Assembly: GCA_025331565.1 (NCBI GenBank)
Contig: JAFREQ010000030.1
Location: forward strand, 3,286,001-3,350,000
From: Holacanthus passer
Taxonomy: Eukaryota > Chordata > Actinopteri > Pomacanthidae
DNA length: 64,000 nt
Direction: 5' to 3'
The notes under the pieces are model-generated. The model did no database searches. It saw nothing but the letters and a program-made list of their open reading frames with translations, and was not told the origin of the DNA. Positions 24,603-36,838 of the stretch are shown here, in pieces; position 1 is the first letter of the stretch; every line of letters starts with the position of its first letter. The position numbers and the translations under genes are program-made.

Positions 24603-25829
24603 TTGAACTCAATCGAGCAGGTGGTGAGATACCATCCTAATACGGTGGCACGGCAGATGGCAGACCGTGCCACCTGCATCCCCTTTAGACCTCCAGGACA
24701 GACCCCCGCATCATCTCGCTGACCACACAGCACACGCGCACACACAGTGACGCACATGCACAAACACGCATACAGATCTGCTGTGTGCCAGCACATAAGG
24801 GATGTTAAATATTCTTGCTATGGTGTGGAAAGACCAAGAAGAAGCAAATCAGGGTCAAAAGGGAAATTCCAGTATTTTTCACTTCCTGTATTGTAGAGAC
24901 TTGGACATGCAACCAGGCATCTATATAATGTTTATTCAATTACAGCTGCGATGTGAATTAGTGCCTGCGACAGTTGTTTCCTTGTTTCTTTCAAAGGTTA
25001 AAGGAAATTGATTGCCTATTTGGAGAGTTTCCTCCCCATTTTGACGGGAATTTGGTTTTAATTGTTTAATCAAATTAGAGGAGACAAAGACAGTACACAG
25101 TTTGTGGTGCACAGATTCTGCTCTACCTCATTTTCTTCCCTATTAATTCAGGATCGCTCACGGAGACGTCCACAGTCTCCATTGTCCGTCCTCGCATATA
25201 CTGTAGGAGCTCATTGTTTAATGCAGGATATTTGCTTTTTTTTTTATTTTAACAAACAAACTCCCTCATTTTGCAATTTCCACACATTCTGGGTCCTTTC
25301 ACTGCGTCGTTGTTCACAAAATATTTATCACGAACCCAAAGCAGCTCTCCGTAATGAATGGCCAATCCGCTGTTTGTTTACATCTGGTATCATTCAGATA
25401 AAAGGCTCCCCTCAGATCAGTCTGACCTTTGAAAGCACATGGCGCAGCTCTGAGCAAGACCAAGAGTTTTTCTGGATGCAATATGTTCTGTAATTATACT
25501 CATATGACTCTGTGTTCATTTATTAGCTTCTGTGGTGGAAATTCTTTTCAATTTCCATGTGTGCTGCTGTGTGAAGGAAACATTTGTGCCTCAGAGGAAG
25601 CGTCTGATGAAAGAGATATGGCCGTGTTCGCAGTGTGGTTATAGGGATGCCACTGTTTTGGTCAGACATTCATGGTCCCCAGAGGATGAACACTATTGGC
25701 TTAAGTGATCCCTCAACTTTTCATAGCTGCCAGCATCAGGTCAAGTTTTTAATTTATCAGACAAACCAAGTGCCTGCCTAACTATTTACTGTACTTGTGT
25801 TTAATGCAAAAGGCAGCAAGCTAACACAA
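24603..25829. other. Non-coding stretch, candidate conserved regulatory segment 24.95-25.65 kb
   Basis: From about 24,950 to 25,650 the sequence is diverse, nearly free of simple repeats apart from one T run (25,231-25,241), and contains repeated homeodomain-type cores (TAATTG, TTAATC, TAATGA) together with words such as ATGGCCAATCC. Two overlapping plus-strand frames (143 and 71 codons) show no domain. This looks like an enhancer-type conserved element, but conservation cannot be judged from one sequence. Confidence 0.35.
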
Positions 25830-25938
25830 AACTATGATGGTGAACATGATAAACCCTATACCTGCAAGCATGTTAGCAATATCATTGTGAGCATCTTACT
25901 GCTGATGTTTGCATTTAGTGCAAAGCACCACCATGCCG
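25830..25938 (-). repeat. Dispersed teleost repeat, family C, minus-oriented copy
   Basis: On the minus strand the order is GTGGTGCTTTGCACTAAATG, AAACATCAGCA, GATGCTCACAATGA, GCTAACATGC, TTCACCATCATAG. The first three blocks align with GTGGTGCATTGAGCTAAATG, TAACATCAGCA and CATGCTCACAATGA at 42,600-42,660. From memory this is one of the commonest short repeats in percomorph genomes. Confidence 0.8.
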
Positions 25939-25957
25939 AAAAACACACTCAAAGAGC

Positions 25958-25959
<2 letters not shown>

Positions 25960-25991
<32 letters not shown>
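25960..25991. repeat. Poly-T tract, 32 bases
   Basis: Uninterrupted T run immediately to the right of the family C repeat copy. If the copy is minus-oriented, this run lies on its 5' side, so it is not a simple 3' A-tail of that copy. Confidence 0.95.
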
Positions 25992-25994
<3 letters not shown>

Positions 25995-27351
25995 GCTAAA
26001 TATTCTTACATTTTGTTCAGGCAAAGCGAATTTTACAGGCAGCTGAACTGCATACAATGTCAATGTAAAGATGCGATTATACACAAATTTGCCCCGGGCG
26101 GTGCAAATTGACAAGAGGGAGTTAAGCAAAAATTTTCACTTATTCCAGGGCTTTAGAAATCTGCTTCATAAACCTACAGACCTACAAGAGGGAAATAACA
26201 CCTTTAGTCTTATTTTAACCATTGCAGCTGTCTACATCATTTGCACTGTCAATGTGTCTGTCACCTGCACAGTGTGTAAAGTGTAAGAGATACTACAAGA
26301 GACAGAGCAGGAGAGGCATGTCATTATTTGCTATAATCATATATTCACTTCATATACACACACATGCATACATACATGCACATTATATCTGAGTACAACT
26401 CCTCCTCTCTGTGTTCAAACAGTATTTCCTGTCCCCAGCCAGCCAAGTAAAACACCGAGCCATTCATTTTCCTCTCTCTGGTTCAGGCATAACTGCCCTA
26501 GCAAACCCACTTTAGCTCAGCTCATTTCACACTAACTATAAGCAGACCCATGCAACTCATCTAAAAGAATAGAGGAGAGCGAGGAAAACGGGCTCCATTT
26601 CAAGCCTGGCTGGTGTCGAGCTGATGATATGATTGTGTGTGGGGATGTAGGCCTCCACGTTGTACACAGTGAAACACAGAAAGACCAGTACCATTATTTT
26701 TTTTTCTTCAGAATGGATCTACATAATTCATGATGCTGATCCAAATTCTCATTAATTAGTTATTCATGCTGTTAAATGAATGTGTCTTGCTGTTACATGT
26801 ATTCACGCAGCTATCCTGAAGAGTTATAGTGACGAAAAATGATTTTGTGTGGCAGAAAACAACAATGGAAAGCCTTTCAGATAGAATAAAAAATACATAC
26901 CACATATATCACAAGAGTAACTAATCAATATTAATGACTGACATTATACCTGCAAACCTTAGACATTGTTGAAAGATGTCTACTGAGGACATGTCATGTA
27001 AGGTATGTAGGGTAAGGCATGCATTGGCCATGGCATCTGAGATACAAACAATTTAATGTAATCCAGGCTACAATTCTTAAGGAGCAGTATGTGCCAGACT
27101 AATGTAATAAACCAATCTTACACACAGTGATTTTGCAGCTCTATTCAAATAAATGAGAAAATCAACATATAATTTTGTTCAGTTTTTCCTCTGTTTCTGC
27201 CTTTGCACCACCTTTGCCCTGATCAATGTTTAATTTTACAGCAATGCTGCTACGTTCAGCACAGCATTCTTTACCTGTGTTCATTATTTTTTGTGATAAA
27301 GACAGCAACAAAACTTCTCAAATAGTGGCCTGGGGTGTTATTTATTGCAAC
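25992..27351. other. Non-coding AT-rich stretch
   Basis: Short frames only. A mixed TACA/CATA simple sequence lies near 26,355-26,380. Nothing else identified. Confidence 0.55.
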
Positions 27352-27773
27352 TTAAAGGTACCATATGAAGTTTTTGACCACTGGTGTTTCTACAGAGTGG
27401 GTCACCATTTTGTTTGTAACCGCGCATAGATACATGCGCATGGACACATGCACATGTGTGAGCGAATGTGCAATGCGATCTGTTCCTGCTGTCAGTTTCA
27501 TGTTATTCTGCTCATCGACAGATGGTGGTGGCAACATGCAAAGAAGCATAGCAATGTGTCATCTAAGCTGGAGACAAAGACTGCAAGCTAGCTACTGTGG
27601 ATGTAAACAGTGCAACAGTAATTCATTTCTTTTCAAATCAGCTTTGAAATATTTTCTGGGGATAGAAATACACACAACATGTTTGTTAGACCTCAAGGAT
27701 ATGTTGGTGATAAACAGCAAATGTAAACCTAACTTCTGTTTGATTATATGAAAACTCTGCAGAGTACCTTTAA
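27352..27773. mobile_element. MITE-like element with exact TTAA at both ends
   Basis: The left edge reads TTAA then AGGTACC, and the right edge reads AGTACCT then TTAA. The terminal inverted repeats agree at all but one position and continue outward as ACTTAA/TTAAGT. The element is 422 bases including both TTAA copies and encodes no transposase; the 128-codon plus-strand frame (27,365-27,751) has no domain. TTAA duplication with short inverted ends points to mobilisation by a piggyBac- or Kolobok-type transposase. The interior includes a mixed ACATGCGCATGG simple stretch. Confidence 0.75.
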
Positions 27774-30700
27774 GTGAAGACAAAACAAGGTCTTTTAGAG
27801 ATAGACCTTTCAGTTTTTTAAATAAATATATTTAGTCTGAAACCTCTGATCTTCACCCATTTGCTGAGATTATTTCCTGCCTCTGTTAATGCCGTTTTTC
27901 ATATTAAAAGCTTTTGAGCAATGCGAGGGGCATCATTTATCTGACTAGGAAGGCTTTTAATTTGAAAACTGCAGGATGAGTGGAGTGAGGTTTAGGGGCC
28001 TGAAAGATAATTGGAAAAAATAGACAGGTGAGTAAGAAGAGTAACAAAATGAATGCAGTAGAAATATTAATTATATCTAGGACCCGCCTTTATTTGTTCA
28101 AACTGAAGCCATGAGAGCTGATATTTGAGTACATTTTATTTGACAATTTTAAGACATACTATGTTGATTTATATACATCTCAGAAATATAGACTACAATA
28201 CTGTATACTTAAATCACCATAACATTTTTACTTATTAGAAAAAACATGTCACAGAGGACAAAGAGTACATAGTGAGTAAGGTCCAATACAAGAGACCAGA
28301 CTGGCCTGTACTGTAGTTATTACATAGCAGACTGTAGTTGGAGGCAGGAACAGGAACCAGGAACACTGATGACTACTAATGAACTGCCCTTTTCTCACTC
28401 TATAATACATCTTCTGCCTATATTTGGGGATGTATCCAACTAAACTCTGCATGGAAAACTACCCTCAGATGGCACCAGCTAACTAACCTTTTAACTTCAT
28501 TAGTCGCTTGAACATGCGCGCCCTGTTCCCAGCTATGCTTTTCATATACCCACTGTCATATGCATGATTCATTCTCACCCTTTTAAGATGCCCACTTTGG
28601 AACAATATACTCAAAATACATGAGGGACACCATCCACCAGATTTTGTTTTTGTCTTTTTAAACATGCATCACACTCTGTTCATGACTTTCAAACCATCCT
28701 GTTAAGATTAAAAGCTTTGCCCTCCTGGCCCTCCCCAGGTATTCTGTATTTTTCCGGCTAAAATTAACACACTGATGTACTTTTCTAAAAACATATGTTG
28801 CAGATTAACTGTAATGAATGAGAGTCTCGTTCATACTGGAGCACATCATTAAAATCACACCTCTCGGGTTTGTCACTGCAGGACTTCAAGGACCCACAGG
28901 TGTGATGGGATTGGCTCCAGCTGGGCCTCATTTGCATATCTAATGCAATCAGGCACTAAATAGACCTGATTTTGTCCTGAGATCTCCGAACCCTCAGACG
29001 CCAGTCACTTTATTTTATCTGTCAGGTTCATGTGTGCATTATAGCGTCATATGATTTCCCCTCAAATCTTGCCTGTTGGATTGAGGTCTGTCTCTTGTAT
29101 GTGAGGGAATATGGGATTATATGTGCAAAGAGTGTTCAGTGTGTGTTGGTGTAAGTCTAGGTGGCGTGTGTGTGTCAGAGGGACTAACAAGTCGAGCCAC
29201 TTGAATATTCTCTCTGCTGTGTTTGGTCCCTATGTGACTACATTTATGCAAATACAGCCTTTTTATATAAATTCTGACTATAATGTATGGAGATTTGGCA
29301 CAGCACCATTTGAAAGCACTTTGAAAGCGGGGCTCCCCAAGGGCGCGAGAATCTCTTCGTGTGTAAATGTGTGTTTGTTCGCGCTTGCATTTCTGTATGT
29401 GTGTGTGTCCTGTGTTTGTAGCGCACTGAGCCCAGGGACATCAGCGATGCCACCACTGTCCCAGTTTCTCACATCCCTCTTAAAAAACATGTTGATTCAG
29501 ACAAACCTCCTCTTCCTCCTCTGCTCCTCTCATCCCCCACGCTCCTCTTGGGATGGACTGGAGGAGACGTACAACCACAGCAGACGTTCATCACCCACAG
29601 CCAGGGTGTTTGATTTTCCACTTCCCTTCTTTTTTTTTTTCCCCCACTTTATTTTACTATTCCAAATCATCTCTTCCCCCAACTGACTTGCAGAGAAACG
29701 AGAAATGATGAGGAAGCTTGTCAATAGGAAACAGCTGGAGCATGCCTGTTTCTTGTGTGTTATTTTAACTAGTCAACTGCAAATGCGAATGCAGACTCCC
29801 GAGAGATATCGCGGGTGCATCAACACGCAGTGGTAGCCATCAAAAAGTCCCCCATCTTGCTTCTATCAATCACTGGTGCTGCTGTAGCTCCTGCTGCACA
29901 TTCTGTCTCAAATGCTGTGGAAGTGAGTCGGTATGGGACAGTATAATATTGTGTCTCAAGTGACTGACTCCCAAGCTGCTTCATAGTGTAATTTTTTTTT
30001 TTTACAGTCAGAAAAGAATCCTCAGAGGGAACTCGCGGGACCAACAGCGGAGTACTGCTGCTATCGAGCCACAAATCGTTCAATATTAGATAAATAAGAA
30101 AGACATGAAATAAATAATGATATGAATAACTTGTGTAAAATTGTACATTTTAAAAATGATTGAAACTCTACTCATTATTATCACATTTTCCCAATGACAA
30201 TTTAATTTCATGTCTCATTTTATTCCATCACTTTTCACCACCCTTCTCCTTTCAGCCAATCACAAGTCCCCTGGCCGATTAACCCTTAAATGCACCAAAC
30301 ATTCCTACATGTCTCAGGTGTTTAAAGACCAATTAATTAAGTAAGCTAACAGACTGAGCTACAAATTAAAATAATAAGTTGTAATAAATAACAGTTGTAA
30401 TAAAAATGCTTGTAAACTTATTAGAATGTGGTATTAACAATATAGAGATTTTTTTTATTCATTTTTAGTAGAGTCCAAAAAACCTTTCAAAATGTATTGA
30501 TATCTTTCAGCATAGCCTGCTTCTATACATTTGTACTCCTTGTACTGTTATACACAAAGTAAATTGCATCAAATTGATCAGCAGAGAGTCATTTACTTGA
30601 GGTCATTGCAACATGACTGTGATCACTCTTTTATAACAACATTACATTGTCATACTTATCTGGTGGATCACATTGTACAAACTTAAAATCCTCTCTGTTT

Positions 30701-31436
30701 CTGTCAACCAGTGTCAGCAGCCGGGTCCTGTTGGCTTGAGCGACCACAGAGAAAGTCTGTCTGTCCCTCTGATCTTTCGCAGAGCTGTGTTTCATTCTCT
30801 GAGGATCATCTTTTGAATCGAAAGGCTGTTGCTGTAACTCTGTCTCAAGAGCTGGATACTGGACCTAAAGATGACGCCTACTCAGTCTTAATAGTAATAA
30901 TAGTATCAATCTGCTTATATTGACATGTCTACTTATTAAGCACTCTGTGGCTCCATATGCATCCATACAAATGTTATTGGTTGTGGAGTTAAAATACTGG
31001 ATCATTCCGGTGGAATGTGGTTTGAAATTGAAGCCTCTGAATATATAAAAATTTTACTTTTCATCACTGGTTCAAATGAAATACTGGTATTTCTGATCAG
31101 AGAGTATTCTCCATCAGCAAATATTTGTAGACCAAAAATGAAGTAGAGTTCTCCCCACTGCCCTGTGCTTCATCATGGATTTTCCCTACTTTAAAACACT
31201 GACTATGCAAATTCATCTTTTTATGTTTTTGTGAGAGAATGCTTTTAATGTTTTAGTTCAGAACATTAATAGCTATCATGGTGTTTGACAGACGTTTTAG
31301 CTCCTTTGTCAGACGGCAGCTAGAGAAACATTTTTCATCTGGATGATAGTTTGGAACAAGATTTCAGAGATAAGAACCTCTGTGTCTGAACTCACTGCCT
31401 GCCTCACTGTATATCGATCTATATCCTCTGTGAGTG
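27774..31436. other. Non-coding stretch, no gene recognised
   Basis: The longest frame in the window (29,111-29,686, 191 codons) lies here but crosses TG-rich blocks (29,165-29,180, 29,365-29,415) and a pyrimidine stretch, with no domain. The frame at 30,711-30,923 is preceded by an acceptor-like site (CTGTTTCTGTCAACCAG) and reads 70 codons with no known motif. The 28,850-29,100 part is high-complexity sequence. T runs lie at 29,630-29,640 and 29,993-30,003. Confidence 0.45.
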
Positions 31437-31770
31437 TGAGTGTGTGTGTGGGCTTGTGTGTTATCATATGAATCACAACTCAAAGATAGCAAACAAAAGT
31501 AGGTTACCCCAGGCATTACTTATGGTGGGTTCCTCTTCGACATTGGTGCAGATTGACAGATTTTGTGTGTGCGTGTGTATCCTTGAGTGTGTGTGTGTGC
31601 CTACATGCTTGCGTGTGCATGCATGGTTACGGCTATGTGTGTGCTCCTTCTGGCACAGCAGCAGATTGCTGAGCAGACAAATGTGTCCATCAGCCAGAGA
31701 CTCCAGGCCTTCAACTCTGACTAATCGACACAACAGAGAGAAGTGTGTGTGCATGTAGGTATGTGTGTGT
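31437..31770. repeat. TG-rich simple-sequence region
   Basis: Several short interrupted GTGTGT blocks (31,437-31,460, 31,563-31,600, 31,742-31,770) separated by ordinary sequence. They create opposite-strand Cys/Val and His/Thr frames that are not genes. Confidence 0.7.
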
Positions 31771-32280
31771 AGAGCAGGGGGGGGCAACGGGGGCACGAAT
31801 TGAGCGAAGAAACAAATTAGGATTGTGAGTGCTGGAAAGGGGTTAGGTGAAGGAGTTCAGTGAGACAGGAAGAGAGAAAGACGCAGAGACAAAGAGAGAA
31901 TATCCTGAGAGAATATCCTGATAGTCACGATGGCACGGTGACCCGAGAACTATGCGTGATTATGGAAAGTGGAGAAGACATGAGGGCCTGATGTGACGGA
32001 GAGGAAGTACAGACGGAAATGACCAAGTGGAGAGAGATTAAAAACAGGGAATGACAGGTGGGGGCAAACGAGAGCAGGAAATAAAGAATAGGAGAACAGG
32101 CAGAGCGAACTGACCCCGAGGCCCTGGACGCTGACTAATAAACAAGAAGAAAGGGAGAATAAGGGCAGGACAAAATGAAGGAGAATAACAGAGAGACAAA
32201 TGTAAGGCTAGCAGAAGAAATAAGAGAGCGAAAATAAAAAATAAGACAGAATCCCTCTCTCCCTTCTGGTCTTAATGAAT
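31771..32280. repeat. Purine-rich tract with 13-base tandem duplication
   Basis: About 450 bases of plus strand are dominated by GA, GGA and AGA words. GAGAATATCCTGA occurs twice head to tail at 31,896-31,908 and 31,909-31,921. An eight-base G run lies at about 31,778. No coding potential. Confidence 0.65.
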
Positions 32281-32899
32281 GATTAAATGGATTAAAAGGG
32301 ATCACTTGTGTGCACTTGTTTCATCAAAACACCAGCTGAACAAAGCATCTCAATAAAACGTTATCTGCTGCATATCAACTAATGTGCTAATCAATATTCT
32401 TATATTAATGATGGATCAAATGATACTGTGTAATATGGGAGAATGGTTGCTGGATGGATGCTGACAAACCCACAGAGAAATGATCATGACAGTCTGCAGT
32501 TCCCCTCTGTTCTGTGCAGCTTTTTAGCCTCTTTGGCTCATTGTTTTGGTTTTCTGTGTTCTCCATGTATGGCCCTTTGAAAGAGCTATGGTGTGGGTAT
32601 GTGTTTTGTAATTGGCCAAGAGGTGATGGGGGACTGCAGCCATGCTCTTTATCATGGTTTACATTAATGTGTGTAACATCGTTTTTGGTGGGTGCATGTG
32701 TTTACTGCCACTGCTGAGGAATAAACCCCGCTCATGTACGACATCGTTTTAAATGTGATTTTTTTTTTCTACTTTGGGGAAGTGAAAACAAGCTGTAAAC
32801 CTTTTAAGTTAACATGGCAAACTTGATAGAAAACAGTTGCTTATTTACGCATCAAGCAGATATGGAATAATACTGCTGCTCAAGTAGTTTGAGTTGTCA
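32281..32899. other. Non-coding stretch, nothing recognised
   Basis: Short frames, ordinary composition, and a T run at 32,759-32,768. Confidence 0.55.
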
Positions 32900-33145
32900 T
32901 ATCTTTGGCCCCCTAGTGAGGACAAGTGCCAAGTGAGGGCAATATTCACTTGCTATTTGGCTCTCTCTTTCTTTCCAGGAAGGAGATATCTGGCTCTCTA
33001 ACTGCTAAATGTTCACCAGGCAGTCACCATATTTTGTCTGTCTGCTGTTTGGTGCGAGGCAGGTAGCGCACAGGTGATTGTTTTTGAGCTTATTTGCAGA
33101 ACAAAAGCCGATTTCCAGCTGCTGGAAATAAGGCTCAAGAGACTG
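32900..33145 (-). repeat. Dispersed teleost repeat, family D, minus-oriented copy
   Basis: Read on the minus strand it carries TTTCCAGCAGC, then ACAGCAGACAGACAAAAT, GGTGACTGCCTGGTGAACAT, TTAGAGAGCCAGATATC and AAGTGAATATTG, in the same order as the copy at 4,250-4,495. The local palindrome ATTTCCAG-CTG-CTGGAAAT at 33,111-33,129 is specific to this copy. Confidence 0.7.
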
Positions 33146-34401
33146 AAACAAAACAGTCAAGGTAGTGAAATTAAATAGTGAGCTTGACACTACATTTGTC
33201 CACTTCCACATTGAACAGTGTCATTTGTCAGCCAGTTGTAATATAGTAATATTAATTATAGCAGCTTTGAGATCATCTCAGACAAATTGAGTTATACAAA
33301 TTTCAGTCAATTTCTGGAAAACAGCTCTTATACAAATATGATTTTATGTCAGTTTGTTTCGTCGATGGATAGAATGAAAATGTGCCAAGAAGAGTGTTTG
33401 GAAACAAGAAAACCCTATGGGTGTTTTTATCTTGTCCTATACTTCCTGCCACATTTCTTGCTTTATAATGGGGGCCATGCTTTCTCATCTTCTTTTTATT
33501 TATTTATTTTTCGCTGTATATGTTTCGCTTTGGCAGATTCATCCGACAGCACAAATTTCCGCTCCTCGGTTCAGTCTGGCTTCCTTTTCTGCTGATGTTT
33601 CTAGACATTTTTTAATGACTGCAGAGCAACAACAACAATGATAATGATGTGATAATGGTTTGTATTGCAATCAAGATTTGAATAACCTGAGCAGGAAACG
33701 GATTACAAAGGCATATTTACTATAATCTGCTGGACCGAGAGAAAGCCCTCAGTGTTTTCTGACCTCAAGAATCTTTAGGACATGTTTCTTGCAGCATCAT
33801 TAAGTTCAAAGTTTAAGAAAAGAAAAATTTTGAAAATACAGAAAACATTTGTGCAGACGTGCATGTATTCATAACATGAATCTACACTGAGAGTAAGAAA
33901 GTAGCCACAAAGGACCAAGAGCAGATATGGAGATGGGTAAAATTAAGATGAAAAGTGTAGACAGAGACAAGACATGAGAGAAGGTGGAGTGGGCGTCAGA
34001 AGAGAGGAGCAGACGGCCTCGCTGAGAGGGAGATATTGAACACTGGCGAGAGGCGGGAACGTATCACTTAAAGTGGCTCGCAAATTGGACGGACACGGAC
34101 TCGGCAACTGTCTGAGAACCTGAGGAATGAGAGAGAATGAGGACAGAGGGCGTTGGCTCTATAATGTGTACTGGAGTGTAAAGATATCTGTCGCTTGGAG
34201 CGCAGCTTCAGACAGTAACATGCAGAATGAAGACACTCATTAAAAAGCTGGAAGCGAGGAAGAAAAAATAATGGACCATGCGGAAAGGAATCAAATCAGA
34301 GCCCAGATTTAAATGAAGTGTTGGTGCATTCGTCTCTCTTTGCTCGTATGGCTGTCTAACTTTTCATCTGTCTGTCTGCACAAACTGACTTCATGGTAGA
34401 A
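33146..34401. other. Non-coding stretch with purine-rich part
   Basis: 33,900-34,280 is rich in GAGA and GGA words on the plus strand, without tandem units. Elsewhere frames are short, and no domain is recognised. Confidence 0.5.
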
Positions 34402-34418
34402 TTTTTTTTTTTTTTTTT
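34402..34418. repeat. Poly-T tract, 17 bases
   Basis: Uninterrupted T run. Confidence 0.9.
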
Positions 34419-35714
34419 GCTGCCGAGACCAATTTAGTTTTTAATAGTGCCTGGGGTCATTAAGTCCAGTAATGGATTGTATAATAACGTTATGGGTATA
34501 TCCTATAATATGGTCATCAGTATGTGATCTGTATATACAAGGAGATCCTCATGGTTACATGATATGAAATCATAATGGTGACCATTGACCTAAGAGAGCA
34601 AGTCATTATATTGTAAAACAGCGCAGTTATCACGGCTGTAAATATATGGTGAAGAAAATTCAATTGTGAGTGATTCTGAATATGAATGGGCCTTTGGAGC
34701 AATTGGGGGATGATGGCAGGAAAGAGCAAAGAAGAGAGAGAGTGCAGGAGAGAGGGGGGGGAGAGAGAGAGAGAGAGAGACTTTTTTGCTATTTTGTACA
34801 TTGTTGATTCAGCAAAGTCACATTTTCCTATGTAGTTTGTTAAATGCTTCATTGAAGCATAAACACACATGTGTTTATGTGTGTCAAAGGAATACTCACT
34901 GCTTTTAGTACACCCCCATGTGTACACACATATACTACACAAATGCATGCCTGCGTGTCACAAATACAGCCTGAGCTGCAGAGTTCAAAGACTGAGCTCC
35001 GCTGAGGCTGTTCTGACACAAATACACACACGCACACACACACAGTCACAGACAACAACATCTTTACTCAGTGGTCCTGAATCAGCAAGAAGGTACTTAC
35101 AGACATTCCCACTGAGGTTAAAATGTTCTATTTACTGTTTTATATCTTCAGACGCAGGCATACACACCCATGCATAGAAAAATAAGCACACACACATACA
35201 CACACACACAGTGGTTTTTTTGTTACTTTGAGGACACAGAATGGAGCTGGTCATTCCTTTGAGGTTCACCATCACAACCACTAACCCTACAATCAGCCGT
35301 GACGCGTCACTGTGAAGACTGGCCAAAACAAAGTCCTCGCAATCCAAAATACCCTCACAGGAACAAAGGGATGTCGAGAGACATGGCATAGTTCAACCCA
35401 TAACACATACACACACACGGACTCATATTCCGGGTGGTACAGGGCTATAATTTACTGAACTTTTATTTGCAGAACAGTGCCTACTCTTTAAAAAGAAAAA
35501 AATCTGCAGCATGACTTTTCTGCATGTATTCACATTATGCTTCATTAAGTAAGTGATATAAACAGATCGGAAGTATCATGAGAGAAACATAGCAAAGTAA
35601 ATATATCATTATTATTATTCCTCTTTATTGATGGTTATTTGCATTGTGAGAGATGCATTTACAACATTTACCATAATATTTCTGATTGTTAACATGCAGA
35701 TGATTATTAACATC
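34419..35714. other. Non-coding stretch with several short microsatellites
   Basis: Contains GA-rich 34,733-34,780 (with a nine-base G run), CA-rich 35,022-35,044 and CA-rich 35,185-35,211. The frames in this stretch read through these repeats. No gene recognised. Confidence 0.55.
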
Positions 35715-36035
35715 CATACAGTCATTGTCTGCTGCTTGTCCGAGGTCACAGCAGGCTAAGCAAGGTCCCTCTCCCACCTAGGTTTTCCAGCTCTTCCTGG
35801 GGGTTCCTGAGGAATTCCCAAGTCACGTGAGCTATATAATCAATCCAGTGTGTCAACCCTGGAGTCTCCTAAACATGAGAACATGCCCAGAAAACCTCCA
35901 AAGGAAGTCGCCCAGGAGGGTTCTGATCAGACGCTGGAACCACCTCAACTGACCCTCTTCATCATGAAGGGCTCTACTGCAATTTTTTTTAAATGTCTGA
36001 GCTCCTCACCCTGTCTCTATGGGTGAGCCCAGCCA
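35715..36035 (-). mobile_element. Non-LTR retrotransposon fragment, 3' end of the pol frame
   Basis: On the minus strand, 35,858-35,955 translates to RWFQRLIRTLLGDFLWRF, and 35,760-35,828, in a shifted position, to WEFLRNPQEELENLGGRG then SLL. I recognise these from the C-terminal tail that follows reverse transcriptase in a very common teleost LINE, where they read roughly RWFGHLxRMPxGRLP and WERLGxPQEELExVAGE. Upstream, the complement of CACCCTGTCTCTATGGGTGA is also typical. In-frame stops and a frameshift make it a dead copy. The clade (Rex1-like, RTE or another) cannot be settled from this piece. The minus-strand end near 35,715 probably runs into the short 3' UTR. Confidence 0.8.
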
Positions 36036-36786
36036 CCCCAAGTTACTAGTAATACACTAGAGATTTCTCTGTTAATTATAATAGAGGTATAAAGTAGCAG
36101 AAAATGGAAATGCTCAAGTAAACTGTAAGCACCTTAACCCATAAGAATCCATGGTGACACAGGTGTAAACAAATGCCCTAAACTCTTCCTTATCCAGCTT
36201 TATGCTTGGCCTTAACTCATTAAGTCCCTAAGCAACATATACTAAACATCCTGATGTGGTGTGAAATAACTCCCCCAAGAATGGTGGTGTGACCTGTAGC
36301 AAAAGTGAAGGAAGCAGCTAATTTTGAAAGTTTGTTTTTTGATACTATAGATAATTTTAAACTCAACTGTTCCAATGCTTTAATAACATATATACATACA
36401 TAACCTGTTCTGACCATATTTCTTGAACAAATTAATAGAAAACAATAAATATAAATAAAATTGACAAAAATATAAAATATATAAAGTATTATAAATTATA
36501 ATATAAATAAATATTAACAAACAAACATCACAATGTGTTCTGTGTGCTCCACTTGGTCTGTGGTATATCCCCCATAGTTTTCCAGAAAGTTATGAAATGG
36601 GTCTGGGTTCTCATGGGTTAAAATTGTACTTGAGTACAGTAAGTAAATGCTTTTTTTTTTCCTATCACTGGATATAATTTGAATCTACTAAGCCAGCAGC
36701 TAATCATGCTGCACAGACAGGAGGTGCATTTGCCACTGCACACTACAGACATGTAATGACTTTTGAACATGGAGCACACAGTTCAG
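36036..36786. other. Non-coding AT-rich stretch
   Basis: 36,420-36,520 is extremely AT-rich with repeated ATAAAT words. No gene recognised. Confidence 0.55.
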
Positions 36787-36838
36787 GACTTGGACTTGAC
36801 TCTGGACTTGTTGATTTAGACTTGGACTTGACTCTGGA
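36787..36838 (+). repeat. Exact 20-base direct repeat
   Basis: GACTTGGACTTGACTCTGGA occurs at 36,787-36,806 and again at 36,819-36,838 without mismatch. From memory, short GACTTGGACTTG-type arrays occur widely in fish. The following AAACTTGAGACTC looks like a decayed further unit. Confidence 0.85.

Noticed and set aside
24204..24722. 172-codon frame rich in Cys and Val
   Set aside because: The Cys-Val stretches are translated TG microsatellite, and the rest has no recognisable motif.
29111..29686. Longest open frame, 191 codons, plus strand
   Set aside because: It crosses TG-rich and pyrimidine-rich low-complexity blocks, has Cys/Val/Ser bias from these, and shows no domain or exon-like edge.
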